Assembly (NCBI RefSeq): GCF_016651105.1
Contig: NZ_JAEKEL010000002.1
Coordinates: 640,501-704,500, forward strand
Direction of reading: 5' to 3'
Source: Pseudomonas sp. TH15
GTDB lineage: Bacteria > Pseudomonadota > Gammaproteobacteria > Pseudomonadales > Pseudomonadaceae
Length of the DNA: 64,000 nucleotides
The notes beneath the pieces were generated by a model that saw only the letters and a program-made list of their open reading frames with translations, searched no databases and had not been told where the DNA came from. The position numbers were made by a program, and so were the translations under genes. Shown in pieces: positions 8,934 through 17,473 of this stretch (the stretch's first letter is position 1; every line of letters begins with the position of its first letter).

Positions 8934-9029
8934 GGGCAACTCCGATAGCAAGACTGGAAAATCAGGCGGGTATCCTACGCCGGACATACATTTGTGGCGA
9001 ACAGATTACTGTGGCTGGAAAGCTTTCTT

Positions 9030-9162
9030 GTGGTGAGGGGGCTTGCCCCCGTTGGGCTGCGAAGCAGCCCCAGGAACCAGCGCACGCAATCTGACAGATA
9101 CACCGCATTCACCGGTTTTACGACTGCTGCGCAGCCGAACGGGGGCAAGCCCCCTCGCCACA
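9030..9162. repeat. REPIN, GTGGCGAGGGGGCTTGCCCCCGTT class
   Basis: Inverted arms GTGGTGAGGGGGCTTGCCCC and GGGGCAAGCCCCCTCGCCAC enclose about 90 bp containing GGGCTGCGAAGCAGCCC-like inner stems. This class also flanks the RAYT gene near 57 kb. Confidence 0.85.
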
Positions 9163-9263
9163 AAAGCATCCTCGCTGCGGCAGAGCCTCTCGCCACAGGG
9201 GTGAAAAATATACGCCAGCGCTTTATAGTGGCCGACCTCCGTTTCATCAAGTAGCCGAGCCCC

Positions 9264-11315
9264 ATGTCCGAGCCACGCAAGATCCTCGTCACCAGCGCCC
9301 TGCCCTATGCCAATGGTTCGATCCATCTTGGCCACATGCTGGAATATATCCAGACCGACATGTGGGTGCGCTTCCAGAAGCACCGCGGCAATCAATGCAT
9401 TTATGTCTGCGCCGACGACGCTCACGGCTCGGCCATCATGCTGCGCGCGGAAAAGGAAGGCATCACCCCGGAACAACTGATCGCCAACGTCCAGGCTGAA
9501 CACAGCGCCGACTTTGCCGAGTTCCTGGTGGACTTCGACAACTTCCACTCCACTCACTCCGAAGAAAACCGTGAGCTGTCGAGCCAGATCTACCTGAAGC
9601 TGCGTGACGCCGGGCACATTGCCCAGCGCTCGATCACGCAGTACTTCGACCCGGAAAAGAAAATGTTCCTGGCCGACCGCTTCATCAAGGGCACCTGCCC
9701 GAAATGCGGCACTGAAGACCAGTACGGCGACAACTGCGAAAAATGCGGTGCAACCTATGCACCGACCGACCTGAAGGATCCGAAGTCGGCGATTTCCGGC
9801 GCCACCCCGGTGCTCAAGGATTCCCAGCACTTCTTCTTCAAACTGCCGGACTTCCAGGAAATGCTGCAAGCCTGGACCCGCAGCGGCACCCTGCAAGATG
9901 CCGTCGCCAACAAAATCGCCGAATGGCTGGATGCCGGTCTGCAACAGTGGGACATCTCCCGCGACGCACCGTACTTCGGTTTCGAGATTCCGGGCGAGCC
10001 GGGCAAGTACTTCTACGTGTGGCTGGACGCGCCGATCGGCTACATGGCCAGCTTCAAGAACCTTTGCGCCCGTCGTCCGGACCTGGACTTCGACGCGTTC
10101 TGGGCCAAGGATTCCACGGCCGAGCTGTACCACTTCATCGGTAAGGACATCGTCAACTTCCACGCATTGTTCTGGCCAGCGATGCTCGAAGGCGCCGGTT
10201 TCCGTAAACCGACCGGTATCAATGTGCATGGCTACCTGACTGTAAACGGTCAGAAAATGTCCAAATCCCGCGGCACCTTCGTCAAGGCCCGGACCTACCT
10301 GGACCATCTGTCGCCGGAATACCTGCGCTACTACTACGCGGCCAAGCTGGGCCGTGGCGTCGACGACCTGGACCTGAACCTCGAAGACTTCGTGCAGAAG
10401 GTCAACTCCGACCTGGTGGGCAAAGTCGTCAACATCGCCAGCCGTTGCGCAGGGTTCATCCAGAAAGGCAACGCCGGAGTGCTGGTGGCGGGTAACGCCG
10501 CGCCGGAACTGACCGACGCGTTCCTGGCTGCTGCGCCAAGCATCGCCGACGCCTACGAAGCCCGCGACTTCGCCCGCGCCATGCGCGAGATCATGGGCCT
10601 GGCCGACCGCGCCAACGCCTGGATCGCCGACAAGGCACCGTGGTCGCTGAACAAACAGGAAGGCAAGCACGACGAAGTCCAGGCCATCTGCGCTTTGGGC
10701 ATCAACCTGTTCCGCCAACTGGTGATCTTCCTCAAACCGGTTCTGCCGCTGCTGGCTGCCGACGCCGAGGCGTTCCTGAACGTCGCGCCGTTAACCTGGA
10801 ACGATCACGCCACCCTGTTGGCCAACCATCAGCTGAACGAGTTCAAACCGTTGATGACTCGCATCGACCCGGTAAAAGTGCAAGCCATGACCGACGCCTC
10901 GAAAGAAGACCTGACCGCCAGCGCAACCGATACCGGCGAAACTGCACCGGCCGGCAACGGTGAACTGGTCAAGGAACCTCTGTCGCCGGAAATCGAGTTC
11001 GATGCGTTTGCCGCGGTGGACCTGCGCGTTGCACTGATCCTCAAGGCCGAAGCCGTGGAAGGCGCCGACAAACTGTTGCGCCTGACCCTGGACATCGGTG
11101 ATGAACAACGCAACGTACTTTCCGGGATCAAGAGCGCTTACCCGGACCCGTCCAAGCTCGAAGGTCGCCTGACCATGATGATCGCCAACCTCAAGCCGCG
11201 AAAAATGAAGTTCGGGATATCCGAAGGCATGGTGATGGCGGCCGGCCCTGGCGGTGAAGAAATCTACCTGTTGAGCCCGGACAGCGGCGCCAAGCCGGGT
11301 CAGCGCATCAAGTAA
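9264..11315 (+). CDS. metG: Methionyl-tRNA synthetase
   Basis: This 683-residue class I synthetase has the HIGH-type motif (HLGH near residue 22), a zinc knuckle with CPKCG and CEKCG, and the KMSKSRGTF loop near residue 333. A C-terminal EMAP-II-like tRNA-binding domain follows (about residues 580-683), as in dimeric MetG. It charges initiator and elongator tRNA-Met. It is full length and ends before a strong terminator. Confidence 0.99.
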   Translation: MSEPRKILVTSALPYANGSIHLGHMLEYIQTDMWVRFQKHRGNQCIYVCADDAHGSAIMLRAEKEGITPEQLIANVQAEHSADFAEFLVDFDNFHSTHSEENRELSSQIYLKLRDAGHIAQRSITQYFDPEKKMFLADRFIKGTCPKCGTEDQYGDNCEKCGATYAPTDLKDPKSAISGATPVLKDSQHFFFKLPDFQEMLQAWTRSGTLQDAVANKIAEWLDAGLQQWDISRDAPYFGFEIPGEPGKYFYVWLDAPIGYMASFKNLCARRPDLDFDAFWAKDSTAELYHFIGKDIVNFHALFWPAMLEGAGFRKPTGINVHGYLTVNGQKMSKSRGTFVKARTYLDHLSPEYLRYYYAAKLGRGVDDLDLNLEDFVQKVNSDLVGKVVNIASRCAGFIQKGNAGVLVAGNAAPELTDAFLAAAPSIADAYEARDFARAMREIMGLADRANAWIADKAPWSLNKQEGKHDEVQAICALGINLFRQLVIFLKPVLPLLAADAEAFLNVAPLTWNDHATLLANHQLNEFKPLMTRIDPVKVQAMTDASKEDLTASATDTGETAPAGNGELVKEPLSPEIEFDAFAAVDLRVALILKAEAVEGADKLLRLTLDIGDEQRNVLSGIKSAYPDPSKLEGRLTMMIANLKPRKMKFGISEGMVMAAGPGGEEIYLLSPDSGAKPGQRIK

Positions 11316-11333
11316 CACTCGGCGGTGAATCGA

Positions 11334-11369
11334 TCCCACAGGCGTGCCCCGCATGCCTGTGGGATTTTT
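11334..11369 (+). terminator. Rho-independent terminator after metG
   Basis: A 10-bp stem TCCCACAGGC/GCCTGTGGGA is followed by TTTTT. Confidence 0.9.
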
Positions 11370-11429
11370 CATATCCGCCCGGATAATGCCTAACCTTAAG
11401 AGACACTCGCCCGTTTCGCTGGCAGAACC

Positions 11430-11999
11430 ATGACCGAACTGCTTCTTACGCTTATCAGCGCTGCCCTGATCAACAACCTCGTGTTGCACTGGTCGCTGGG
11501 CGTCGATCCGCTGTTGAGCAGTGAGCGCGACAAGGTCCACGCACTGGGTATTTCGACGACCTGCCTGATGCTGATCGTCGGCGTATTGAGCTACTCGGCT
11601 TACCATTGGCTGCTGGTGCCGCTGCAACTGACGGCCCTGCGCCTTTTCGTGTTCCTGCCGCTGAGCGTTTTGCTGATCGCGCCGTTACTGAAGTTGCTAT
11701 CCAGAATATTCCCAAAGCTTACGTTCGATGGCCTCTGGCCCCTGCTGCTGGGAAACGCTGGCGTGCTCGGGCTGACCTTGCTCAACGCCCAAGACGACAA
11801 GGGATTGCTTCACGCCAGCGTCCTGAGCCTCGGTGCCGGACTGGGTTTCTGGCTGGTGCTGAGCCTGTTCAGCGACTTGTGCCAGCGCACACGCGATAAC
11901 GATGTTCCCCTGCCCTTTCGTGGCTTGCCGATCCAGTTGATCGGCGCCGGACTGATCGCAGTGGCCTTTCTCGGATTCAGTGGACTGATCAAAACATGA
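11430..11999 (+). CDS. rnfA: RnfA-like membrane subunit lacking the [2Fe-2S] cysteines
   Basis: This 189-residue six-helix membrane protein aligns end to end with RnfA/RsxA (INNLVL at 14-19; VPLPFRG and FLGFSGLIK at the end). The canonical LGLCP and TTNCAVLG segments, whose cysteines share a membrane [2Fe-2S] cluster with RnfE, read LGVDP (Asp26) and LLGNAGVLG (Ala110) here. The fold is kept but both cluster ligands are gone. It overlaps rnfB by 4 nt and opens the rnfA-B-D-G-E-nth operon. The comparison uses the E. coli sequence from memory. Confidence 0.88.
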   Translation: MTELLLTLISAALINNLVLHWSLGVDPLLSSERDKVHALGISTTCLMLIVGVLSYSAYHWLLVPLQLTALRLFVFLPLSVLLIAPLLKLLSRIFPKLTFDGLWPLLLGNAGVLGLTLLNAQDDKGLLHASVLSLGAGLGFWLVLSLFSDLCQRTRDNDVPLPFRGLPIQLIGAGLIAVAFLGFSGLIKT

Positions 12000-13207
12000 G
12001 TCTGATTCAACGCATCGACGCCCTTTTGCCCCAGACCCAATGCGGCAAGTGCGGTCACCCCGGATGCAAGCCCTACGCCGAAGGCATTGCCAGCGGCGAG
12101 TCGATCAACAAGTGCCCGCCGGGCGGCAGCGAAACCATCGCCGCCCTGGCCGAACTGCTGAAAGTGCCGGTGCTGGAACTGGACATCAGTCGCGGCTCGG
12201 CACCGGCGCAGATTGCCTACATCCGCGAGGCCGAATGCATCGGCTGCACCAAGTGCATACAGGCCTGCCCGGTGGATGCGATTGTCGGCGCGGCGAAGTT
12301 GATGCACACCGTTATCGTCGATGAATGCACTGGTTGCGACCTGTGCGTGGCGCCGTGCCCGGTGGATTGCATCGAAATGCGTCCACTGCCGCTGGCCACG
12401 GTGCTGCCGATTGTCGGTGGCCTGGCGTTCAGTCTTGAAGAACAACAGGCCCGAGCCACCAAGCGCAATCGTGCGCGGCGTCGCTTCGAACAGCGCAACG
12501 CCCGACTGCAACGTGAGGAGCTACAGAAAATCGCCGAGCGACAGGCCCGGGCCCAACGCGTCGCACAACCCAGCGAAGTAACGCTCGATCCGGTGCAAGC
12601 CGCGCTTGAGCGAGTCCGCGCGCAGAAAGCGGCAACGGCTGATGCGGCGTTGAAAAAAGCCAAGATCGACGTGGCGATGAGTCGGGCGCAATTGAACAAA
12701 TCGCTAAAGGCGTTCGGGCATCCGCCGACCTTCGAGCAGCAGTCGCAACTGATCGTCCTGCAACAGCAATTCGAAGCTGCCGAACAGGCTCTGACACAAC
12801 TGGAAAGCGCCGCACCGCCGGCCCCGGCACCTGTTGCGCCAGCGAAGGACGCGGAGCTGAAACGGGCGAAAATCCAGCTGGCCATGCGCCGCGCCGAACT
12901 GAAAAAAGCACAAACCAGCGATGCCTCGGCTGAACAAATCGAGCTACTTGAGCAAGCCCTCAAGGACGCCGAACACAACCTGCACACGGCCGAAGCAGCG
13001 AGTGATCAACCTTTGCCTGACCTGATGCGCGTCGAAAAGCGCCCCATCGACAGCCAGCTTCGACAGCTGAAAACCGAATTGGCCTACGCCCGTGCCGACG
13101 TCAGCAAACTGGAACGACGCACCGACACTCCCGCCGAGCAGATGGACAAGGCTCGTGCCCGACTTCAGGAAGCCGAACGCCTGGTGGAGGCTTATGTCGC
13201 CCCTTGA
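11996..13207 (+). CDS. rnfB: RnfB-like 4Fe-4S protein with long coiled-coil tail and no membrane anchor
   Basis: This 403-residue protein starts directly in the CxxCxxxxC Fe-S domain (QCGKCGHPGC near residue 16), without the N-terminal membrane helix usual for RnfB. A two-cluster ferredoxin domain follows (CIGCTKCIQACP and CTGCDLCVAPCP, about residues 80-125). From about residue 145 it becomes a charged Ala/Arg/Gln coiled coil. That tail holds three imperfect repeats of the form ALKKAKIDVAMSRAQLNK, a style seen in the C-terminus of RnfC. All Fe-S cysteines are intact. It overlaps rnfA by 4 nt and rnfD by 14 nt, so no rnfC lies between B and D. Confidence 0.88.
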   Translation: MSLIQRIDALLPQTQCGKCGHPGCKPYAEGIASGESINKCPPGGSETIAALAELLKVPVLELDISRGSAPAQIAYIREAECIGCTKCIQACPVDAIVGAAKLMHTVIVDECTGCDLCVAPCPVDCIEMRPLPLATVLPIVGGLAFSLEEQQARATKRNRARRRFEQRNARLQREELQKIAERQARAQRVAQPSEVTLDPVQAALERVRAQKAATADAALKKAKIDVAMSRAQLNKSLKAFGHPPTFEQQSQLIVLQQQFEAAEQALTQLESAAPPAPAPVAPAKDAELKRAKIQLAMRRAELKKAQTSDASAEQIELLEQALKDAEHNLHTAEAASDQPLPDLMRVEKRPIDSQLRQLKTELAYARADVSKLERRTDTPAEQMDKARARLQEAERLVEAYVAP

Positions 13208-14186
13208 ATCGGTGGACGAACGCCTTCAGCAGGCCATGAAGCTGGTGTTGCTGGCCACCGTGCCGGGGCTGCTGATGTTGTTTTGGCTGTATGGCTGGGG
13301 CGTTCTGATCAACCTGATTCTGACGGTGGTGACTGCGCTGGCAGTAGAGGCTGCGGTGCTGAAGTTGCGCCAGCGTGCCCTCATGCCAACGTTGAGCGAC
13401 GGCAGCGCCCTGGTCACGGCGACGCTGCTGGCGCTGGCCTTGCCGCCTTATTGTCCGTGGTGGCTGACTATCAGTGCCGCGGCGGCGGCATTGCTGTTTG
13501 GTAAACACTTGTATGGCGGCGTCGGCAAGAACCCGTTCAATCCGGCCATGCTCGGTTTTGCGCTGGTGCTGGTGACCTTCCCCCAACCAATGACGCACTG
13601 GCCGTCGTCCCATGGCATGGACCTGCTCGGCGGTCTTTCCCAGGTCTTCGGTTTCAGCTTCAGCCAGACGCCGGATGCCTGGGTCCAGGCCACGGCGCTG
13701 GACAGCTTGCGCATCAATAAAAGCCTGACCATGGATGAGCTGTTCGCCGGCAACGCCGCATTCGGTCACTTCGGCGGCTACGGCGTGGAATGGGTGAACC
13801 TGGCATTTCTGGCCGGCGGCGCCTTTCTGCTGCAACGGCGAGTGTTCAGTTGGCATGCGCCGGTGGGCATGCTCGCCAGCCTGTTCGTTATCAGTCTGTT
13901 GTGCTGGAACGGTTCGGGCTCCGACTCCCATGGCTCGCCGCTGTTTCATCTACTGACTGGCGCGAGCATGCTGGGCGCATTCTTTATCGTGACGGAACCG
14001 GTGTCCGGCGCCAGAAGCCCCAGTGCCCGACTGCTGTTCGGCGTGGGGGTTGGCCTGCTGACCTACTTGATCCGAACCTGGGGCGGCTACCCGGACGGCG
14101 TGGCATTTGCCGTGCTGTTGATGAACCTCTGTGTGCCGGCGCTGGAGCGATTTGTCGCCAGCCGCCAGATGCAGGTGAGCCCATGA
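13194..14186 (+). CDS. rnfD: RnfD-like membrane subunit
   Basis: This 330-residue protein has about nine or ten membrane helices. The segment WVQATALDSLRINKS (near residue 160) corresponds to the region where RnfD/NqrB carry covalent FMN on Thr, so flavin attachment looks possible. I chose the ATG at 13194, inside the end of rnfB, because GGTGGAGG precedes it and homology begins there; the in-frame frame upstream is rnfB shadow. It overlaps rnfG by 4 nt. Confidence 0.88.
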   Translation: MSPLESVDERLQQAMKLVLLATVPGLLMLFWLYGWGVLINLILTVVTALAVEAAVLKLRQRALMPTLSDGSALVTATLLALALPPYCPWWLTISAAAAALLFGKHLYGGVGKNPFNPAMLGFALVLVTFPQPMTHWPSSHGMDLLGGLSQVFGFSFSQTPDAWVQATALDSLRINKSLTMDELFAGNAAFGHFGGYGVEWVNLAFLAGGAFLLQRRVFSWHAPVGMLASLFVISLLCWNGSGSDSHGSPLFHLLTGASMLGAFFIVTEPVSGARSPSARLLFGVGVGLLTYLIRTWGGYPDGVAFAVLLMNLCVPALERFVASRQMQVSP

Positions 14187-14788
14187 ACCGCAAGAGCCGC
14201 GTGATGACGCTGGTCTTGCTGGCGGCCATCGGCCTCGGCGCGACGTATCTGGTACAGCACCTCAATGCGCCACAGATCGCCGCCGAACAACGTTTGATCG
14301 ACAGCCGCAAACTGCTCGACGTGCTACCCGCCGAGGCCTACGACAACCAACCACTGGAACATCCGCTAACGCTGGCCGACATTGCGTTGAGCCACAGTGC
14401 CTTGACTGGCGGCTATCGCGCGACCAGGGGCAGTCAAACCGTCGCAGTCCTGCTGCGGAGTCAGACTCAGGGTTATGCAGGCGTCATCGAGTTGCTGATT
14501 GCCATTGATGCCAATGGAAAGTTACTTGGCGTGAAAACCCTCAGGCAAAACGAAACTCCGGCGCTGGGCGGGCCCATAGGCGACTGGCCAAATACCTGGC
14601 TTGCGGCGTTTTCCGGCAAATCGAGCAGCGAACCGGCAGACGCAGCCTGGGCATTGAAGAAGGATCAGGGCCAATTCGATCAGATGGCCGGCGCGACCAT
14701 TACCTCCCGCGCAGCGATCAACGCGATTCATGACGCATTGCGTTACTTTGATGACCATCGGATCGCGTTGCTGGGAAGTGGAACATGA
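14183..14788 (+). CDS. rnfG: RnfG-like flavin-binding subunit
   Basis: This 201-residue protein has one N-terminal membrane helix (about residues 7-25) and a periplasmic FMN-binding domain. The motif QMAGATITSRA near residue 172 is the (S)GATxT signature whose Thr carries covalent FMN, added by ApbE-type flavin transferases. The start ATG overlaps the rnfD stop by 4 nt. The flavin site is therefore intact even though the operon lacks RnfC. Confidence 0.9.
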   Translation: MNRKSRVMTLVLLAAIGLGATYLVQHLNAPQIAAEQRLIDSRKLLDVLPAEAYDNQPLEHPLTLADIALSHSALTGGYRATRGSQTVAVLLRSQTQGYAGVIELLIAIDANGKLLGVKTLRQNETPALGGPIGDWPNTWLAAFSGKSSSEPADAAWALKKDQGQFDQMAGATITSRAAINAIHDALRYFDDHRIALLGSGT

Positions 14789-15354
14789 ACCTGTCGAATG
14801 CTCTGATGCTCTCGCTGCTGCTGGGTGCTACTCAAACATTGGCGGGCGCATTGGTCACCCTACTGATGTTTGCCACGGTACTCGGTGCTTATGGCGCATG
14901 CATGGCACTGCTGCGCTCGCGACTGACGGGGACCAGTGCATTGCTGGCCAGTCTGCTGCTCGCGGCGACGTTGACCAGTTGTGCAGACATTCTTGCGCAA
15001 CGCTGGTTTCTGCCGTGGCATCAGTCGGTAAGTCTGTATATCGGTCTGATCGCCTTGCAATGCGTGGTGCTGGAGTGCCATGGCTTCTTTCGCCAACCGC
15101 TGACCGACCGTTTCAGGCTCTGCGGTCTGTTCGGCGGGCTGATGCTGCTACTCGCGGCACTGCGCGAACTCATCGGCCACGGCAGCCTCGGTCACGGACT
15201 ATCCGAACACTGGCAAGGTCTGGTTTTATTCAGCGAGGGCCTGCATCTGATGACGCTGGTTCCCGGCGCCTTCATATTTCTGGGCCTGCTCCTTGCGGCC
15301 CGTCAGGCGTGGACTCGCTCGCACTCTATTTCCAAGGAATCGCACCGCCCATGA
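14785..15354 (+). CDS. rnfE: RnfE-like membrane subunit lacking one cluster cysteine
   Basis: This 189-residue membrane protein aligns with RnfE/RsxE (LREL..GHGSL and LVPGAFIFLGLLLA). The canonical LLGLCP segment is LLGATQ here (Cys replaced by Thr16), while the second cysteine region (LIALQCVVL, Cys93) is retained. It is the partner of RnfA in the membrane core. It overlaps rnfG and nth by 4 nt each, so it is translationally coupled. Confidence 0.85.
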   Translation: MNLSNALMLSLLLGATQTLAGALVTLLMFATVLGAYGACMALLRSRLTGTSALLASLLLAATLTSCADILAQRWFLPWHQSVSLYIGLIALQCVVLECHGFFRQPLTDRFRLCGLFGGLMLLLAALRELIGHGSLGHGLSEHWQGLVLFSEGLHLMTLVPGAFIFLGLLLAARQAWTRSHSISKESHRP

Positions 15355-15989
15355 ATGCCGCAAAACGTTATGAAATCTTCCGCAGGCTTCACGAAGACAA
15401 CCCGGAACCGAAGACCGAACTGGCGTACTCCTCACCGTTCGAACTGCTGATTGCCGTGATTCTGTCGGCGCAGTCCACCGATGTCGGCGTCAACAAGGCC
15501 ACGGCAAAATTGTATCCGGTGGCCAATACCCCGGCAGCCATCCATGCCTTGGGGGTCGAAGGGCTGTCGCAGTACATCAAGACTATCGGCCTGTTCAACA
15601 GCAAGGCCAAGAATGTGATCGAAACGTGCCGCTTGCTGGTAGAGCGCCATGGCGGCGAAGTCCCGCAAACCCGTGAGGAGCTGGAAGCGTTGCCAGGCGT
15701 TGGCCGCAAGACTGCCAACGTGGTGCTGAACACGGCATTTCGTCAACTGACCATGGCCGTGGACACCCATATTTTCCGGGTCAGCAACCGTACCGGGATT
15801 GCACCAGGCAAGAATGTGGTCGAGGTGGAGAAGAAGCTGATGAAATTTGTGCCCAAGGAGTTTCTGCTCGATTCCCATCATTGGCTGATCCTCCATGGAC
15901 GCTACGTCTGCCTGGCCCGCAAGCCCCGCTGCGGCAGTTGCCGGATCGAGGACTTGTGCGAATACAAGCAAAAGACCTCGGACGATTGA
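15351..15989 (+). CDS. nth: Endonuclease III (DNA glycosylase/AP lyase)
   Basis: This 212-residue protein has the HhH-GPD core with LPGVGRKTANVVLNTAF, whose Lys is the catalytic base-excision residue, and VDTHIFRVSNR with the catalytic Asp. The C-terminal 4Fe-4S loop C-x6-C-x2-C-x5-C is visible (VCLARKPRCGSCRIEDLCEY). It removes oxidised pyrimidines. It is the last gene of the rnf operon, as in other gammaproteobacteria. I use the ATG at 15351, which overlaps the rnfE stop. Confidence 0.97.
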   Translation: MNAAKRYEIFRRLHEDNPEPKTELAYSSPFELLIAVILSAQSTDVGVNKATAKLYPVANTPAAIHALGVEGLSQYIKTIGLFNSKAKNVIETCRLLVERHGGEVPQTREELEALPGVGRKTANVVLNTAFRQLTMAVDTHIFRVSNRTGIAPGKNVVEVEKKLMKFVPKEFLLDSHHWLILHGRYVCLARKPRCGSCRIEDLCEYKQKTSDD

Positions 15990-16095
15990 GGCACTATTAG
16001 ATTTATTGATTTACCGATTGAAAAAATCTTTTTTACCCGCCGGGAGAATGTCGATATAAGGAGCCCCAAAGGCAGTCTTAGCCTGGAGTAACAAA

Positions 16096-16275
16096 ATGAG
16101 TACTGGCAAAGAGCAATTGGACGTAGAAGACGACTTCACCCCCGTTGAGGCCGATGACGCTGAACCGGTGGTTGAAGTGGCGAAGACCAACCTGAGCAAG
16201 CGCCGCACCATCGACAATCTGCTGGAGGAGCGCCGACTGCAAAAGCAATTGGCCGATTACGATTTTGATCTATGA
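16096..16275 (+). CDS. PA3496-like small conserved protein
   Basis: This 59-residue acidic protein begins MSTGKEQLDVEDDF and ends in a basic segment (SKRRTIDNLLEERRLQKQL) plus DYDFDL. GGAG lies 8 nt before the ATG and a terminator follows. The length, composition and position after nth match the P. aeruginosa PA3496 family, described in databases as a putative envelope integrity protein; I do not know direct evidence for the role. Confidence 0.75.
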   Translation: MSTGKEQLDVEDDFTPVEADDAEPVVEVAKTNLSKRRTIDNLLEERRLQKQLADYDFDL

Positions 16276-16281
16276 CACCTG

Positions 16282-16309
16282 AAAGCCTCCCGAAACGGAG
16301 GCTTTTTAC
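16282..16309. terminator. Terminator between the PA3496-like gene and the response regulator
   Basis: A 9-bp stem AAAGCCTCC/GGAGGCTTT with loop CGAAAC is followed by T's. It lies between convergent genes. Confidence 0.85.
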
Positions 16310-16318
16310 TATGTGCCG

Positions 16319-16945
16319 TCATACCAGGCCATTGCGCTGGGCCAGCTCGATAAGGTCCACCAGCGAGCGGGCATTGAGCTTTAGCAATAACCGGGTTTTG
16401 TAAGTACTGACAGTTTTGTTGCTGAGAAACATTCCATCGGCAATCTCCTTGTTTGTTTTCCCCCGAGCCAGTTGCTGCAACACCATCATTTCCCGCCCCG
16501 ACAATCGATCCACCATATCGGCCTCACTGGCATTGCCCAGGCTGGACCGAACCGTATGCAAGGCTTGATTAGGGAAGTAGCTGTAACCCGACAATACAGC
16601 TTTGATAGCACTGAGCAATTCAGTGAGATCCTGTTGCTTGCAAACATAACCAGCAGCACCCGATTGCATGCAGCGCATTGAAAAATGCCCTGGTGCCTGG
16701 GAAGTCAGCACCAACACTTTCAACGGCGAAGCCACTGATGTCAGACGCGCGATGACTTCCAGCCCATCCAGTTTCGGTATACCAATATCCAGAATGACAA
16801 TGTCCGGCATAAGTTCGCGAGCAAGTTGCAATGCATCCACACCATTGTCTGTTTCTGCGATGACTTCGTAGCCATGACGTTCCATTAGCAAACGCACCGC
16901 AAGACGAATGACAGGGTGATCATCCACGATCAGCACTTTATTCAT
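16319..16945 (-). CDS. NarL/FixJ-type response regulator (EvgA/BvgA-like)
   Basis: This 208-residue regulator has a receiver domain (VDDHP acidic pocket near residues 7-10, phospho-Asp in PDIVILDIGIP, Lys in LVLTSQAP region variant) and a C-terminal LuxR helix-turn-helix (LSGREMMVLQQLARGKTNKEIADGMFLSNKTVSTYKTRLL, about residues 145-190). It probably activates transcription when phosphorylated by a hybrid kinase, but no kinase gene is adjacent. I start at the ATG at 16945; a TTG lies four codons earlier. Two direct repeats about 100 bp upstream may be its own operator. Confidence 0.8.
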   Translation of the reverse strand: MNKVLIVDDHPVIRLAVRLLMERHGYEVIAETDNGVDALQLARELMPDIVILDIGIPKLDGLEVIARLTSVASPLKVLVLTSQAPGHFSMRCMQSGAAGYVCKQQDLTELLSAIKAVLSGYSYFPNQALHTVRSSLGNASEADMVDRLSGREMMVLQQLARGKTNKEIADGMFLSNKTVSTYKTRLLLKLNARSLVDLIELAQRNGLV

Positions 16946-17043
16946 GGGCAAGTCCAATTTTCGCTGTTCGAATTTTTAGAGCCCGCACCTTAGCTTAGTC
17001 ATATCGCCTGTGGCATGGCGTTGTTCTCTTGCACTTGCAGCGA

Positions 17044-17079
17044 AAGACATGCCCTACAACCAATAAAGATTATTCCTAC
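17044..17079 (-). promoter_or_regulatory. Direct repeat GTAGGvmwdkTCTT upstream of the response regulator
   Basis: On the minus strand GTAGGAATAATCTT and GTAGGGCATGTCTT stand in direct orientation with a 22-bp period, two helical turns. They lie 100-135 bp before the regulator start. TTCCTACA/TGTAGGAA-type half-sites are known for EvgA, so autoregulation is a reasonable guess. Confidence 0.4.
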
Positions 17080-17473
17080 AAAAAATGCATTTGAAACGTT
17101 CAGGCAAACTGTACGTGCGGCTTTTGAGCGTCTTTTTGGCCGAGGAGCCCTGCGAATTTTTACCCATCCCGGCAGCGACTCTAAATACTGATTCTCCCGG
17201 ATCAGCCAGCCCAACTTTGGCCACTTCAGATAGCTATTCTGCGGATCACCGGAGCGCACCGAGTTCTACAGAACAAGTTAGCAACATCCTTGACGACTAC
17301 CGACAAAAACTCTGCAACAAGAAACTTCCAGACAGCAGATACCTTTTGATACCGGCCACCGACACTAATAACATCAACCAACCTGGCACTCACTAAAACA
17401 CACTGCTCACAACAGAGGACAATCCCCATGAAAAAAAGAACACGCTTAATATAAAAAAAGAATAACCAACCCC
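17080..17473. other. A+T-richer interval without a convincing gene
   Basis: About 400 bp between the regulator's control region and the broken membrane gene. A 103-codon frame (17085-17396, plus) lacks a ribosome-binding site and family resemblance. At 17428 a short frame MKKRTRLI follows a good GAGGA site and stops at once; it may be a leader or the displaced start of the next gene. Confidence 0.4.

Noticed and set aside
9006..10718. 570-codon minus-strand frame opposite metG
   Set aside because: Shadow frame of a high-GC gene; the composition is not protein-like and metG is certain.
17085..17396. 103-codon plus-strand frame in the A+T-richer island
   Set aside because: No ribosome-binding site, low-complexity composition, and overlap with the regulator's upstream region.
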